DNA of 64,000 nt from NCBI GenBank assembly GCA_958298945.1, contig OY282605.1, positions 110,418,267 through 110,482,266 of the forward strand, given 5' to 3'. Below are positions 49,151 to 60,160 of this stretch, one piece after another; within the stretch, counting starts at the first letter, position 1, and every line of letters starts with the position of its first letter. Under the pieces are notes generated by a model that was not told the origin of the DNA, did no database searches, and saw only the letters and a list, made by a program, of their open reading frames with translations. The stretch comes from Atherix ibis. Its lineage: Eukaryota > Arthropoda > Insecta > Diptera > Athericidae. The position numbers and the translations under genes were made by a program.

Positions 49151-50330
49151 AAATACAGTGAAAAGATTCAATTATGATTCGAGCGTCCTAAACAAACAAA
49201 AACGGTATTTTAGTCCTTCCATTGAATCTACGTAAGATCGTTACAATATCATAAAGTTTGTGTTGGTTTAGTACCTCGTAAGAATAGACCAAACCAGTCC
49301 CTACCTTTTACCAGTAATATTGTTTTTATGATATAAACCAAAGAATCATCTCCTCCATGTGCACACCATAACCTCGATCCAACCTAACCTCGAAATTTTC
49401 ACACTTCAAATACGAGTGTCATGTTAATTCACAACAACCCTTATTTTACCATATCAACAAACAAACAAACAAAAAACATTTACAAATATTTTTTAATAAA
49501 ACCAGAAGAATGAGTGAAGAAATTTTTAATTAATTCAATTTATTTTCTTCGATATTTTTACTTACCTACCAAATTGAATGTTCTTCTTGCTTAGCGAATG
49601 CTAAAAAACAAGCACGCAAGGCATATCGATTGCTGGTTAAATGCAAGTTACACGAACACGAAAATAAAACACAAAAAATTAAATACAATAAATAGTTAAC
49701 AATGGAAGCTATTCAATTATACCACCAAAAAAACGATCAAACAATAATAGCGATGGTAAAAAATATTTAACCATGCACGGATGCTCTTGATTTTTTTTTA
49801 ATTATTTTTATTTTTTATTAATAATACACCATTGATTTTTTTGTTGTTGTTGTTGTTTTTATTTATTTTATTTTTATAGTAAATTTATGACGATTTATTT
49901 CCTAAAAAATTTTATACCAGAAAAATTATATTTTAATTAATTATAATAATTACAATATTTAGATTTTTATTTATTTTTGAGAATATTTCTTTAAAACTTT
50001 TCCCATTTTTAATTTTGGAATTTTTTTTTTTTAATTTTATTTTTTCGCTTTAAATAAAATTAATTAATTTTTAGTATACTTTTATGACTGAAAATAAAAT
50101 TCCAATACTTTTTTATACGTAATAATTTAATTATTTAGCTGTAAGAAGAAGTAAATATAATTGTCAATTAATTTTCATTGTCAATTTTTATTAATTGCGA
50201 ATGAATTTTGTTTGTTTGAAGTTTTTATTAAATAAATTATAAATATAAAATTACGATTTGTTTTGTTTTTTTTCATAGAGAAAAGAAACTTTTTGCTATT
50301 ATTTTCTGTTCTTTTTCACCAAATATATGG
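49151..50330. other. AT-rich intergenic sequence
   Basis: A (TTG)n run lies at 49841-49857. No gene recognised. Confidence 0.5.
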
Positions 50331-50983
50331 TAGAATAGGGCCATCTGTTGGGTTAAGTATAAAGTAGTATTATTTTCACTATGGAATTAGCAATAGATGA
50401 ACGCATTTTAATCATTCAAATTTATTACGAAAATGGCCTTTCTGTAAAAATAACATTTCGCAAATTTCATATTTAGAGACACATTTTCACATCGACGGTA
50501 ACTTTAACACACAAATTTGTCGCAACGGGGACGCGGAAAACCGATACATCCTATAAAAATTACTCTTTGGTGATGTTTATGGGTTTTAACGAATTTTTTG
50601 TGGCCAAATTGGATGCACGTCAAAACATCAGCTTATAACGCACTAAATTCGTTGATCGAATATCTCACGAAACGCTGCCGTTAATTGGTCGCAAAGATCA
50701 TCCAATTTGACGCCATTTGACATTTTTCTTCGGAGATGTTTTAGAAGCAAAGTGTATGCCCATTATCCAAGAAAAATTTCAGATGCAAAGAACAACATTT
50801 GACAAAGAATTGAGGCTGGTAATCCACTTTTATTGGGAAAAGTCAATCGACGTTCGGATGCAGGCCAGCAAACTGAGTCATGATGGTCATATGAATGATA
50901 AAAAATAAAAATTTCCAATATTTTCTCACGAAATGTGTGTTTTTTTCCAGTTTAATATAAAAGCAATAGATGGCGCATTCTGC
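50331..50983 (+). pseudogene. Rosa-like mariner, internally deleted, with terminal inverted repeats
   Basis: The left end TAGAATAGGGCCATCTGTTG and the reverse complement of the right end, CAGAATGCGCCATCTATTGC, pair as imperfect terminal inverted repeats. Inside, an N-terminus MELAIDERILIIQIYYENGL is readable from 50382. Then a jump leads to degraded NWSQRSSNLTPFDIFL (third catalytic region, with the final Asp kept) at about 50680-50730, and a C-terminus with KVNRRSDAG/SIDVRMQAS..DGHMND. Most of the catalytic core is deleted. Confidence 0.75.
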
Positions 50984-51306
50984 AATTTGTTTTGAATATT
51001 ATCAGAATGTGCACTGATTTGTTAATAGGATTTTCCCCATTACTTTTTTTTATTATAAAAGGTAGTGTGTCCCGCTGGGCTATTGTATGTACACATAACT
51101 TCTGAGAGCCTAAAGAATAAACTAAAATATTGTAGTAGTAATAAAAAAAATATATTTTATTATTGTTTTTGTTTAATGTTTTAATTAATGTCTTTAATTA
51201 ATTGGAACTATGATCTACATATTTCCGTCATCTTGAACGTCTACGTAACTACCATACTTAACGTGACCATTTATTTTCTTCCTCAAAACGGTACACCTAC
51301 TAATAA
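50984..51306. other. Intergenic sequence
   Basis: AT-rich. Fragments in the same frame as the following coding remnant can be read from about 51225 but contain stops, so the remnant may extend upstream. Confidence 0.3.
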
Positions 51307-51892
51307 GAGGTTATAGTATGTACATTCAAAATAACGCAATTATTATCGGAAAACGTTGCCAGACAAATCGTTATCAAACCAATTGAAGGTATTGTTCGGC
51401 AATATTTGGAGACGGCATTTGGTAACCAAGCCATTGTCAGAACGTTTGTAGGCACTTGCACATTGTTAGATGGTGAAATGTGTAACATTTGGCAATACCA
51501 AAATAATCTGAAAGTATTTTTGACATTTTAGTGAGCAATTCAATTCCTCCTCCTAGCCATCAAAAATATAGATGCTGTAAAAATTGTAGCAACACACAAT
51601 TTTTTATGCCTGGACGTTATGTTCACTATTTCACTACAAGCACAAGAAAATGAGCTGTCAAGCAAGAAAAATTATGGCGCTTTTGTCTAATAATGAGTGC
51701 ACAATTCTGCCCGGAAAGTTTACAGTGGCTCAATTTATGGTCCCAGAAGACGAGATAGGTCCTGCCTTCGGTGAGATGACGGCTTTTGCCAGTTCGCTAT
51801 TAATATACTGGGAGAGTTGCAAACAGGAAGACGCCCTAGACCGAACTGCCGATTGTTACGACGTCAATGATAATAATGAAGTGGATTTTTAA
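51307..51892 (+). pseudogene. Unidentified coding remnant in three overlapping frames
   Basis: Three plus-strand frames overlap. The first, 51307-51531, has no ATG at its start and reads KITQLLSENVARQIVIKPI..., ending in TAG. The second, about 51519-51653, includes a cysteine cluster RCCKNC and then FMPGRYVHYFTTS. The third, 51650-51892, begins with an ATG that overlaps the previous TGA as ATGA; it reads SNNECTILPGKFTVAQFM and has an acidic C-terminus. An AATAAA follows immediately. Composition is protein-like throughout, unlike shadow frames here. It reads best as one roughly 195-codon coding region broken by two frameshifts. I do not recognise the family. Confidence 0.45.
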
Positions 51893-52225
51893 TAAAAAAT
51901 ATTTTTTAACAAAGGCGCATAATTTTTCATATATATTTTAACAGAAATGATAACAGGTTTTTTTTGGAAAGTAAGGAGGTGTTAAACTTTCTATATCATG
52001 CCAATTTGACAACTGCAAAAATATTTGTTCAAATTTAAGAATTTTCTTAAAATTCTTTAAGAAAAAAACGTGCACTTCGAATTAATAAAAACCATTCGAG
52101 GCACCCTGTAGCTTTTCCGCATATTCAAAAAAAAAACACAAATGCTGTATTTAAATAAAAATTAAAATTTTTTTTTAAAAAATGAGACAGAAAAAAATTT
52201 AAGTTTATAGTATTTATTGTAAAGA
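51893..52225. other. AT-rich intergenic sequence
   Basis: Nothing recognised. Confidence 0.5.
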
Positions 52226-53464
52226 CCAGGTGTATAAGCTTAAATCCGCTGTTTGGTCATAGATGGCGTGAGTGAGCGTATTAAGCTACCATGGGCACGC
52301 CATACTTTTTTTTTATGTGTTTCACATCTGTCAACATTAATCAGTGCACATTGTCAGCAATTTCGTACAATAACATACATTTTTCCTTTGGTAATCATGT
52401 CTAGTTTTGTGCCAAAAAAAGAGCATATGCGGGAAGCTCTGCTTTTCTGCTTCAATTTGAAGAAATCGGCTACCGAATCGCATCGAATGCTTATGGAGGC
52501 CTATGGTGACAGTGCTTTATCGGAAACAACGTACCGAGATTGGTTTCGTCGGTTCAAAGATGGCAATTTTGACTTGTGGGATATGAAGCGTGAAAATCGG
52601 CCTAGGAAGGTTGAGGACCATCAATTCCAGGCTCTTCTGGGACGAAGACGATACCCAATCGCAAAAAAAGCTCGCGGAGCATTTTGTTGTTACTCAACCA
52701 GCCATTTCCATGCGTTTGAGTGCCATGGGAAAGATTGAAAATATCGGAAAATGGGTGCCGCATGAATTGAACGATAGGCAGATGAAGCGACGCCAAAACG
52801 CATGCGAAATCTTGCTCGCCAGACAAAAAGAAAGTCGTTCCTGCATCGGATTGTGACAGGCGATGAAAAGTGTATATATTTCGAGAATCCTAAACGCAAG
52901 AAATCGTAGGTTAATCCCGGCCAACCATTAACATCTTCCCCAAGACCAAATCGCTTCGGACGGAAGACGATGCTGTGCGTTTGGTGGGATCAGCAAGGTA
53001 TCGTCTACTATGAGATGTTGAAACCTGGTGAAACTGTCCATGCCCACCGCTACCACCAACAACTGATCAAATTAAACCGTGCTCTCCGTGAAAAAAGGAC
53101 GGATTATCAACAAAGACATGACCAGCTGATTTTCCTCAACGACAACGCACCATCGCACACGTCAAAAATGGTCCGACACTATTCACCAGACCTGGCCCCT
53201 TCCGACTACCATCTGTTTTCGTCGATGGGTCACGCGCTCACTAAGCAGCACTTCGATTCTTACGAAGACGTCCGAAAATGGCTTGATGAGGGGTTTGCCT
53301 CGAAAGAGAAGGAATTTTTTTGGCGTGGTATTCACAAATTGCCCGAGAGATGGGAAAAATGTGTAGCTAGCGAAGGCAAGTATTTTGAATAAATTTGTTT
53401 TTACTTTCCATGAATAAAACGTGTTTTTTTGATTAAAAAACCGCGGATTTAAGCGTATATACTG
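52226..53464 (+). mobile_element. Mos1-like (mauritiana subfamily) mariner element
   Basis: About 1.24 kb. The left end CCAGGTGTATAAGCTTAAAT and the reverse complement of the right end, CAGTATATACGCTTAAATCC, form imperfect terminal inverted repeats of about 30 bp. A length of about 1.3 kb is normal for mariner. It contains one disrupted transposase gene. Target-site TA lies close to both ends, but exact boundaries are uncertain by a few bases. Confidence 0.88.
52397..53392 (+). pseudogene. Mariner transposase pseudogene, Mos1-like
   Basis: The ATG at 52397 opens MSSFVPKKEHMREAL, the Mos1-type N-terminus. Helix-turn-helix motifs follow. The frame shifts near 52640 (to WDEDDTQSQKKLAEHFVV and WVPHELNDRQMKRRQ) and again near 52836. 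The first catalytic Asp is in HRIVTGDEK (about 52860). A TGG-to-TAG change gives a stop at about 52906. MLCVWWDQQGIVYYEMLKPG follows. The second Asp is in FLNDNAPSH (about 53140) and the third in SPDLAPSDYHLF (about 53205). Between them about 14 codons are missing, so the D,D34D spacing is broken. The end PERWEKCVASEGKYFE is intact. Inactive. Confidence 0.9.
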
Positions 53465-54849
53465 TTATATTAAAAATTTTCTAATTAAATTTGTTTTTTT
53501 TTTTTTAAATTTGTTCAATAATTTTTAATTTTTTTTTTTTTTTGTTGTATAATATTTTTTGTTTTATTGCTTTTATTCTTTAATACAACTTATGGATGGG
53601 TATTGTCGCTGCCTGCCTATAAATACATGTCGTCTCCTCATCCGCTTGGTCACATTAGCTTTCTCCTCTCTTTCTATAAAATACTCTCCGATTACGAAAA
53701 TCACTTATAATCTATATCAGCTGATTGTTAGTAAAGAGGACAAAATAGCGAAAGAGAAGAAAGCAAATAAAAAATCTGTCAGATGCATGAACGTATGTGC
53801 GTACGCACACACCTTTATCCATTTGCTTAATAAAGACAAAACTGTTAATTTTTTTTTTGTTTTTATTTAATTTTTACTCATGCACATTTTTTGTATGTTT
53901 TTCCTCTTTATTGTTTATTCCCCTTCTCTCTCACATGCGTACGTACACAAAAGTTTTGTTCTCAAATTTTTTTTTTTTTAATTTACAATATTTTTACATT
54001 GGCATTTTTCAATTATTCTTTTATGTGGTTTATATTTTTTTTATTTATTTCGTTGTTCCTCTTTTCGCAAAAAAGTACAAATTCTCTTTAAAGAAAACAA
54101 TGTACGACGCACTGTCAAAACATCTTTCTATACAAGAGACTATATTCATGGCTGGTGGGGTCGCACACACATATAATTAGGTTAAATAATTTGTCTCACG
54201 CATAGATGTTGACTGACTGAAAAAGCCAAACTGAAGAGAGAATATTTCTAGAAGAAGAAAAAAGAGCAAGCAAATCTCATGGGCACTATAATTTTTACTC
54301 TGCTTTTAGGACGTTATAATTATCTTATGTGTTTTTTTTATGAGCAAAAAATAAAACAATTTTAATAAAAATTTCTATTAATTTTGTTGTGACAAATAAA
54401 AAAAAACTAATAATATTAATTAATTAATTTTTGAATATTAAATTTTCTTTAAATTTTCGTATTTTTTGTTTCTATTTAATATTTTTCAAATTGGGCTTCT
54501 TTATTTAAAAAAAAAAAATTAATTTCCAAAAATTTTTTAACTAAATTAAATTAACTGAAAATCAATCTGAAAGAGAAAGAGAAAAAGTATAAATGGAACA
54601 ATTGAAAATTGAATACTCGTATGGAATTATGTGTACGTGTGTGTAAATAGAATAACAATCGTCACGTAATATTTGGACAACCGAAACAAAATAAAAAACA
54701 ATTGTTATAATTGAATTTGTTGATTTATTGTTCTCATTTTTGTTTTTTTAATATTATCATAGTTTAGATGAGACATTAAAATTGGTACGATAATAAAAGC
54801 AGAGAGCGAGTGTGAGAGAGATGACCGATATATGGAAGGAACACACAAT
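53465..54849. other. AT-rich intergenic sequence with CGTACG-containing patches
   Basis: T-rich runs alternate with patches containing GTGCGTACGCAC and GCGTACGTAC (53795-53815, 53935-53945). Frames of 66-127 codons here are phenylalanine-rich and low complexity. No gene. Confidence 0.45.
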
Positions 54850-55269
54850 CCCGACGATAATCTGAAAACCGCATGTAGTTGGTGCTGTCAAAATTTTCAA
54901 AATCTTCACAATCTGATGAGAATGAACAGAACTCTTACTTTTTTTATCGCCGAATTCGATCTTGTTTTAATTCTGTCGTTGCAGTTCAAATACTGCTTAT
55001 ACATTTCAGTGTTTAACAATATTTAATTGGTTGATTTGAGCGAAATTCGTGAACTTTTGACAGTAATTGTAGTTTTTGTTTGCCAAGTTCTGTCGGAAAG
55101 TTTGTTCCTACCAATAGAGAGATCCATCCATAAAGAAACGATGATTTATGAAATGAATCTTAGATTAAAGAATACCTGGATATAATATCTAAGTGACGTT
55201 TCGCCCATTTGTAATATGTCCATGATCTGTCTTTTTTTTATTGTATTCAGTAATGTTTACAATTTCATC
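54850..55269 (+). repeat. Probable 5' noncoding part of rosa-like element
   Basis: 54850-55085 matches the solo repeat at 30255-30560, and the segment runs up to the transposase start at 55270. The shared order of landmarks and its position suggest it is the element's left untranslated region. Confidence 0.5.
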
Positions 55270-55952
55270 ATGGAGAGATATACACAAGAACAACGTTTAC
55301 AAATTATTCAATCTTATTATCAAAATAAACGTTCTCCAATTGCAACTTTTCGTGCGCTCACTTTAATCTGAGTGGTGCGGTAAATAAACAAAACTGTCGA
55401 TTCTGGTGCGAAGAAAATCCACAAATTATTCATGAACACCCATTACATTCACCTAAATTGACAGTTTGGTGTGGTTTTTGTTCTGGTGGAATCATCGGTC
55501 CGTACTTCTTTCGAAATGAAGCTGGTAACACCGCTACTGTCAATGGAGAGCGGTATAGATCGATGATAACCAACTTTTTATGCCCGAAATTGGAAGAAGT
55601 TGATCTTGACAACATCTGGTTCCAACAGGGCGGGGCTACGAACCACACAGCACGTGCAACAACCGAATTAATCCGAGAAAAGTTTGGAGATTCGATTATT
55701 TCAAGAAATTGTGACATTTAATGGCCTCCAAGAAGTTGTGATTTAACACCATTAGACTATTTCTTGTGGGGTTATTTGAAGTCATTTGTCTTTAGCAATA
55801 AACCAGACTCTCTTCAAGCTTTAGAAGTCAATATTGAACGTGCTATTCATGACATATGACTTGATTTAGTGGGAAAGTGCTCGAAAATTGGGTTCATCGA
55901 ATCCAGCAAAAGAAGTCGTGGAGGCCATTTGAATGACGTTTTATTCAGAACT
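55270..55952 (+). pseudogene. Rosa-like (D,D41D-spaced) mariner transposase pseudogene
   Basis: The N-terminus MERYTQEQRLQIIQSYYQNK starts at 55270. After a stop, the sequence jumps (about 150 residues deleted, including the first catalytic Asp) to VNKQNCRFWCEENPQI. It then runs almost intact through LTVWCGFCSGGIIGPYFF, TVNGERYRSMITNF, WFQQGGATNHTA (second catalytic Asp changed to Gly), EKFGDSIISRN, a stop, and WPPRSCDLTPLDYFLWGY with the third Asp. It ends SKRSRGGHLNDVLF. Counting from the position of the second to the third acidic residue gives 41 intervening residues, the spacing reported for rosa mariners of tephritid flies. Three stops plus the deletion make it inactive. Confidence 0.85.
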
Positions 55953-56054
55953 TAATTGTATCGATTGTAGTTCACATTAAATAAAAAACATTTGATTTTC
56001 CTTAACAATTACGTGTAGTGTGTGTTTTTTTTAAAGAAATCATATCACTCCTTT

Positions 56055-57160
56055 TGGAAAACCCTATATACACGTATACACGTACGCAATTTTCTGTGTA
56101 AATTTCATTACAAAAGTGGCGAGAAATCGTAATGCTTGCATACTTTTCTGTAGATTTTTTTATGTAGACATGATACCCACTGACATCTTGTTTTCGTAAT
56201 ACAAATTTATTGAATTGCAAAACCATAATTAATATTAATTCCAAGGTAAAATATAATTTAAACACGACGACAGGCAACTTTTATTTTTTGTACAATCTTT
56301 TGATATGAAATGGAATTGTATTTTAGGTTTATTATTTATTTTGTAAATATCAATCAAATATCAAACGCCTCAATTTTATAGACTTTCGGAGAGTTTTAAA
56401 ACACGCCATTCTCCATGCAAGTGGTAGCATACCGAAATGCTTGCATACTTTTGTTGTTATTAAAGTGGTTATTTTAGCACTAATCGGAAAATGCAAGTGA
56501 AAGTATGGTTTTTTATCTTTTTTGAAGTATTTACGAAAAAGTAACTATGTATATAAATAGTTATATTGTTGATAACATTTATTAGGAAGTTTTTATTTCA
56601 GAAAATAAAGTGTTTTATAAAAGGGTTGTTGGTTATGTTATGAGGAAGCCGGGAATTTCTTTCTTTCGGTAAGTTGACATCTTCATTTTTACTACATAAA
56701 TTAATAAAAAATTTAGTTTATAAAATATATTTCAATGGCTTTTAATGATTTATTTTACCCAAAAAGTGGTTAAAAAGTGAAAAGTTCGTTGACAAACGTG
56801 ATGTTGACAGTTCAATGTTTACCAGAAAATAGTTCAGTGCCGGGGTACGTAAAGTGTGTGTAAGAAAATTTAAGGGAAATTAATTAATAAATAATATTTA
56901 AAACTAGAATACTGTGTTTTATTGCAAATTTCCAAAACTACTAATTCCATCAAATAACAAAACCAACAATTTTTTAAAAAAATTATTTGTTTACGCATAA
57001 ATGACATGACATATCAAAATGGTATAAACTGAAGTTTAAAATTTGCCCCCACTGATTTACGCCGTTTCTGTTATTTTACATGTGTGTGTGTTCTCATGAA
57101 TGTTTTGCCAACAAAATTCGGTCACAATTTTTTGTGTAGAGAGGCCTATCCAGTTCTATA
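56055..57160. repeat. Dispersed repeat family R, copy 3 (longest)
   Basis: About 1.1 kb. It begins near the CTATATACACGTATACACGT region and includes GCAATTTTCTGTGTAAATTT, CCACTGACATCTTGTTTTCG, ATTGTATTTTAGGTTTATTA, GACTTTCGGAGAGTTTTAAA, TCTTTCTTTCGGTAAGTTGA, GGGGTACGTAAAGTGTGTGT and TTATTTGTTTACGCATAAAT. It ends at GTGTAGAGAGGCCTATCC. Copies 1 and 2 are partial. No coding potential; the boundaries do not show obvious terminal inverted repeats. Confidence 0.8.
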
Positions 57161-58830
57161 ATCTAAGGAATGAATAATGTGAGACTGACTATCAATAAAA
57201 AAGAACAGACCAGTGTCACTGACAAGGAGGCAGAGAATAATGAAATTGCAAAGATAATTTTTTTTTTGTAAATATATTTTTCTACTTGTATCTTAATAAT
57301 ATCCTTAAAAATAAATTAAAAAACACTAAAACAATAAGAGTAAATTAATTTTAATTTTTTTAGCACATTAATTTTTGTTTTGTTTTGTTATAGCAGTTTT
57401 TTTTCTATTTAATTATTTATTCATTTGATTTGGAAATGATTTTTGTTTTTGTTTTTGTCATAATCTAATTTATTCAATCCTCTCTCTTCGCGCACTCACA
57501 AACGAAGACTTTAACTAACAGTTTCTTAATTAATTAATTTAATTAAATTTTCGTTTAATTTATTTTCTGTTTTTTTTAATAAATTTTCTAAATTTCTTCT
57601 TTTTTTTTGCTTTATTAAATTTAATGTAAATTTCCTATTATTTCACAATTTTGTATATGAAAACAATGCACCCCACAACTGACTGGCACACATACAAACA
57701 AACACTCCTTTTTTTATGAATATTTTCTTTTTTTCTTTAAAATGCTTTTCAGAAGAATTTCTCTTACTTTCCAGCAACAAAAAAAAAACATATTTTAATT
57801 ATTACTTTAAAAACGGATGACTTGATTCTCTTTTTATCTTTTTCATAAAAATAATTTAAAAAAAAACGTTTTATTGCACCTAGCTTATTTTCCGTTTTGG
57901 TTTTTCTATTATTTGTTTAATTTTTTATAAATTTTTTTTTTGATGTATAAACAAAAAAATTTCGCAAGAAAAAAACTAAAAATTTCGTACACCGCAACAA
58001 CCTTGTTAGCTCTTCGCAAATGCTCAACTTTCTGATTCCAAAAATTGTATTTTCTGACTGATTTTCATATAAACTTTAAATTAGTCTTTCTCTGTCTCAC
58101 TGTAATTATCTGTATCAGACTATGTCTCTCTCTTTCTTTCTGAATAAATAATTTTCTGCTCATGGGGTTGTGTTGTAATCATAGTATGTGTTTTAAAGGC
58201 AATAAAATTATACACATGCGCCCCCACATCTAACGCAATGTAGCGTAGCGCAACGCAATGCATTCAAATATTTTCTCTTTTGTATGTTGGCCGAACGAAT
58301 GAGATATCTGAAGAGAGAATTTTAAAGAAAAACGTGCCCGACGAGAAATGAACGCACACACAATCAAACGAAGCATAAGCGCGTGGTTCAACACAACACT
58401 ACTATACCAGTTACGGTGTTCTGTGAGTGGTCACTCATTTTTTATTCGAATTGTTGCCAATTTGACAATTAAATTAAAGCATTATAAGAATGTGTGAATT
58501 TGCATTTTTACGTTTATGCATGCATGGATAGTACGACGCCTGGCACATACCCACACACACATCTGCATTAGCCGCCTGTACGCTCATCGTACAAAATGTT
58601 GGGAACAAAAAATTCCGTGAATGTGTACGTTAGCCCAGGCAAAGTGCCGTCTCGACGGTAAATAAAGAGTACATTGCTGTTCCAATACTCTCTTCTAGAA
58701 AAAAAGCTTCTTTACTCTTCAATATTGTTAAAGGCATAAAAGAGTCGATTGGCTCTTTAGAATTTATGACAGAGAAATTAATCTTTAATATTCACTAAAT
58801 AAGAAATTATTGTAAAAGAGAATTAAAAAA
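57161..58830. other. AT-rich intergenic sequence with a CpG-containing patch
   Basis: 57300-58200 is T-rich and unstructured. 58215-58640 has many GCG and ACG words (AGCGTAGCGCAACGCAATG, CGCACACACAATC, ACGTGCCCGACG), comparable to the island at 11231-11595. No gene. Confidence 0.4.
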
Positions 58831-58839
58831 TGACAATTA

Positions 58840-59280
58840 CACTGAAGTGCCTAAAATGCCAGCGATCACTATCATCAGTTAAGAGAAACCCGGAAGGCCA
58901 AGGAGGAGGAATGCATCTGAAGACGTGATTCTACAAGTTTTTCTCCTGTCGCCTCATTAAGTATAACAAAAAAACACCTCCGCGCAATGGAGCAAAACCG
59001 ACAATGCTAATGACAATGAAGGCAGATCGGCAAAAACCTCCACTCATCTACATTTAAAATGTAGGTAATTTTGATACGAGCAAGTTTTCATATCTAGCCC
59101 AAAAAAAGGGCTACCAATTTCGACGAAATCCGGTGCTGCATATAGAATGGATCATGTTGGATCAACTAAAATTACCAGACAAACCCGTTAAAGTAGTCAT
59201 GACAAATTTACACCACACAATTCCGATTATAGAAATAAAATCTGAACTAAAAGCTGTGAGGTACCATGTGACAAATAACA
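58840..59280 (+). pseudogene. Jockey-like LINE ORF1 fragment
   Basis: Near 59140-59275 the plus strand reads WIMLDQLKLPDKPVKVVMTN, then LHHTIPIIEIKSELKAVRYHV. This corresponds to the (Y/F)R(V/I)V(I/V)..LH(H/Y)(S/T)(T/I)P..EI..EL...GH.V block of jockey ORF1 (gag-like) proteins. Degraded sequence upstream includes KCQRSLSSVKRN-like basic residues. The zinc-knuckle part is not present. Confidence 0.6.
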
Positions 59281-59519
59281 AAAAAAAAATATTTTTACGT
59301 TGGTTACACTAACAAAAAATACAAAAATTAAAATAAGAAAATATAATTTTTTTTCAATTTTTACAGATATCTACAACTACAATATACTAACAAGTAGATT
59401 TGAATAGAATTAATTAATGTGAAAAGTTATGTGGGAGTCAAAATCCATTGGAAGTTTCTTCTGCTAGCGTGTGTTTATGTTATACCTCAGTATTTTAGTA
59501 AATCACGCAACCGGTAACG

Positions 59520-59800
59520 CCTAAGTCTTCAATGGGTGTTTTTTAGGAAAGGAAGTGGAGAATAGGTTACTGCGTTTGAAGATACGGGAGTGGATAAGAG
59601 TATTATGAACATAAAAGGAAGCGTAGACAATTGTACGAAGTATTTTGATTGAAGGGATTGTTAGTAGGACCCCGGAGTTCTAGTCCGTAAGTCCATATTG
59701 GTTTCAGTAAGGCGTTGAATAAAAGTACTTTGATGTCTAAAAGTTGAAGAGGTTGTACGTATCGTCTTTTAAGTCTTGTATGTGGATTCCATGTCAAGCG
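59520..59800 (-). pseudogene. Jockey-like LINE reverse transcriptase C-terminal fragment
   Basis: Descending from 59797: MTWNPHTRLKRRYVQPLQLL, then KVLLFNALLKPIWTYGLEL. After further decay comes PIEDLGVTGCVIY near 59545-59500, parallel to PKNTYRRLERSSSCDLL in the fragment at 12785-13465. It is opposite in orientation to the neighbouring LINE pieces, so the cluster is composite. Confidence 0.75.
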
Positions 59801-60160
59801 TTTTTCTTAACTCATAAGAGGAAGTACTTATATAAAAATAATTTGTGTATTCCCCCTACATCATTTGTCTTCTCTTCCCACGATATCACTTCTATGTTTT
59901 CCCTAACTCACTAATACTCTTCTCCAAGAAATTGATAAAGTACTTACACGCCTTGTAAATGCCTTAATGTCCTTTGTGTCTAAATTTACATCTACTTTTC
60001 CTAAGTAAATGGTGTCAAGCAGTACTAATTTCCTGTCCATCCTAGTATGGACTGCGAACGGTTTGAATCAACACAGATAAGAACTTGACACACCGTTGCA
60101 TGGCAAACGTCTAAACGTTGCACTTATAATCGAGACACACTTTATATCCAGTTGATACTT
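59801..60160. other. Intergenic or decayed LINE sequence
   Basis: Between two LINE pieces of opposite orientation; no motif readable. Confidence 0.35.

Noticed and set aside
53559..54180. Overlapping frames of 66-127 codons on plus strand
   Set aside because: Dominated by Phe and Leu from T-rich DNA; no motif.
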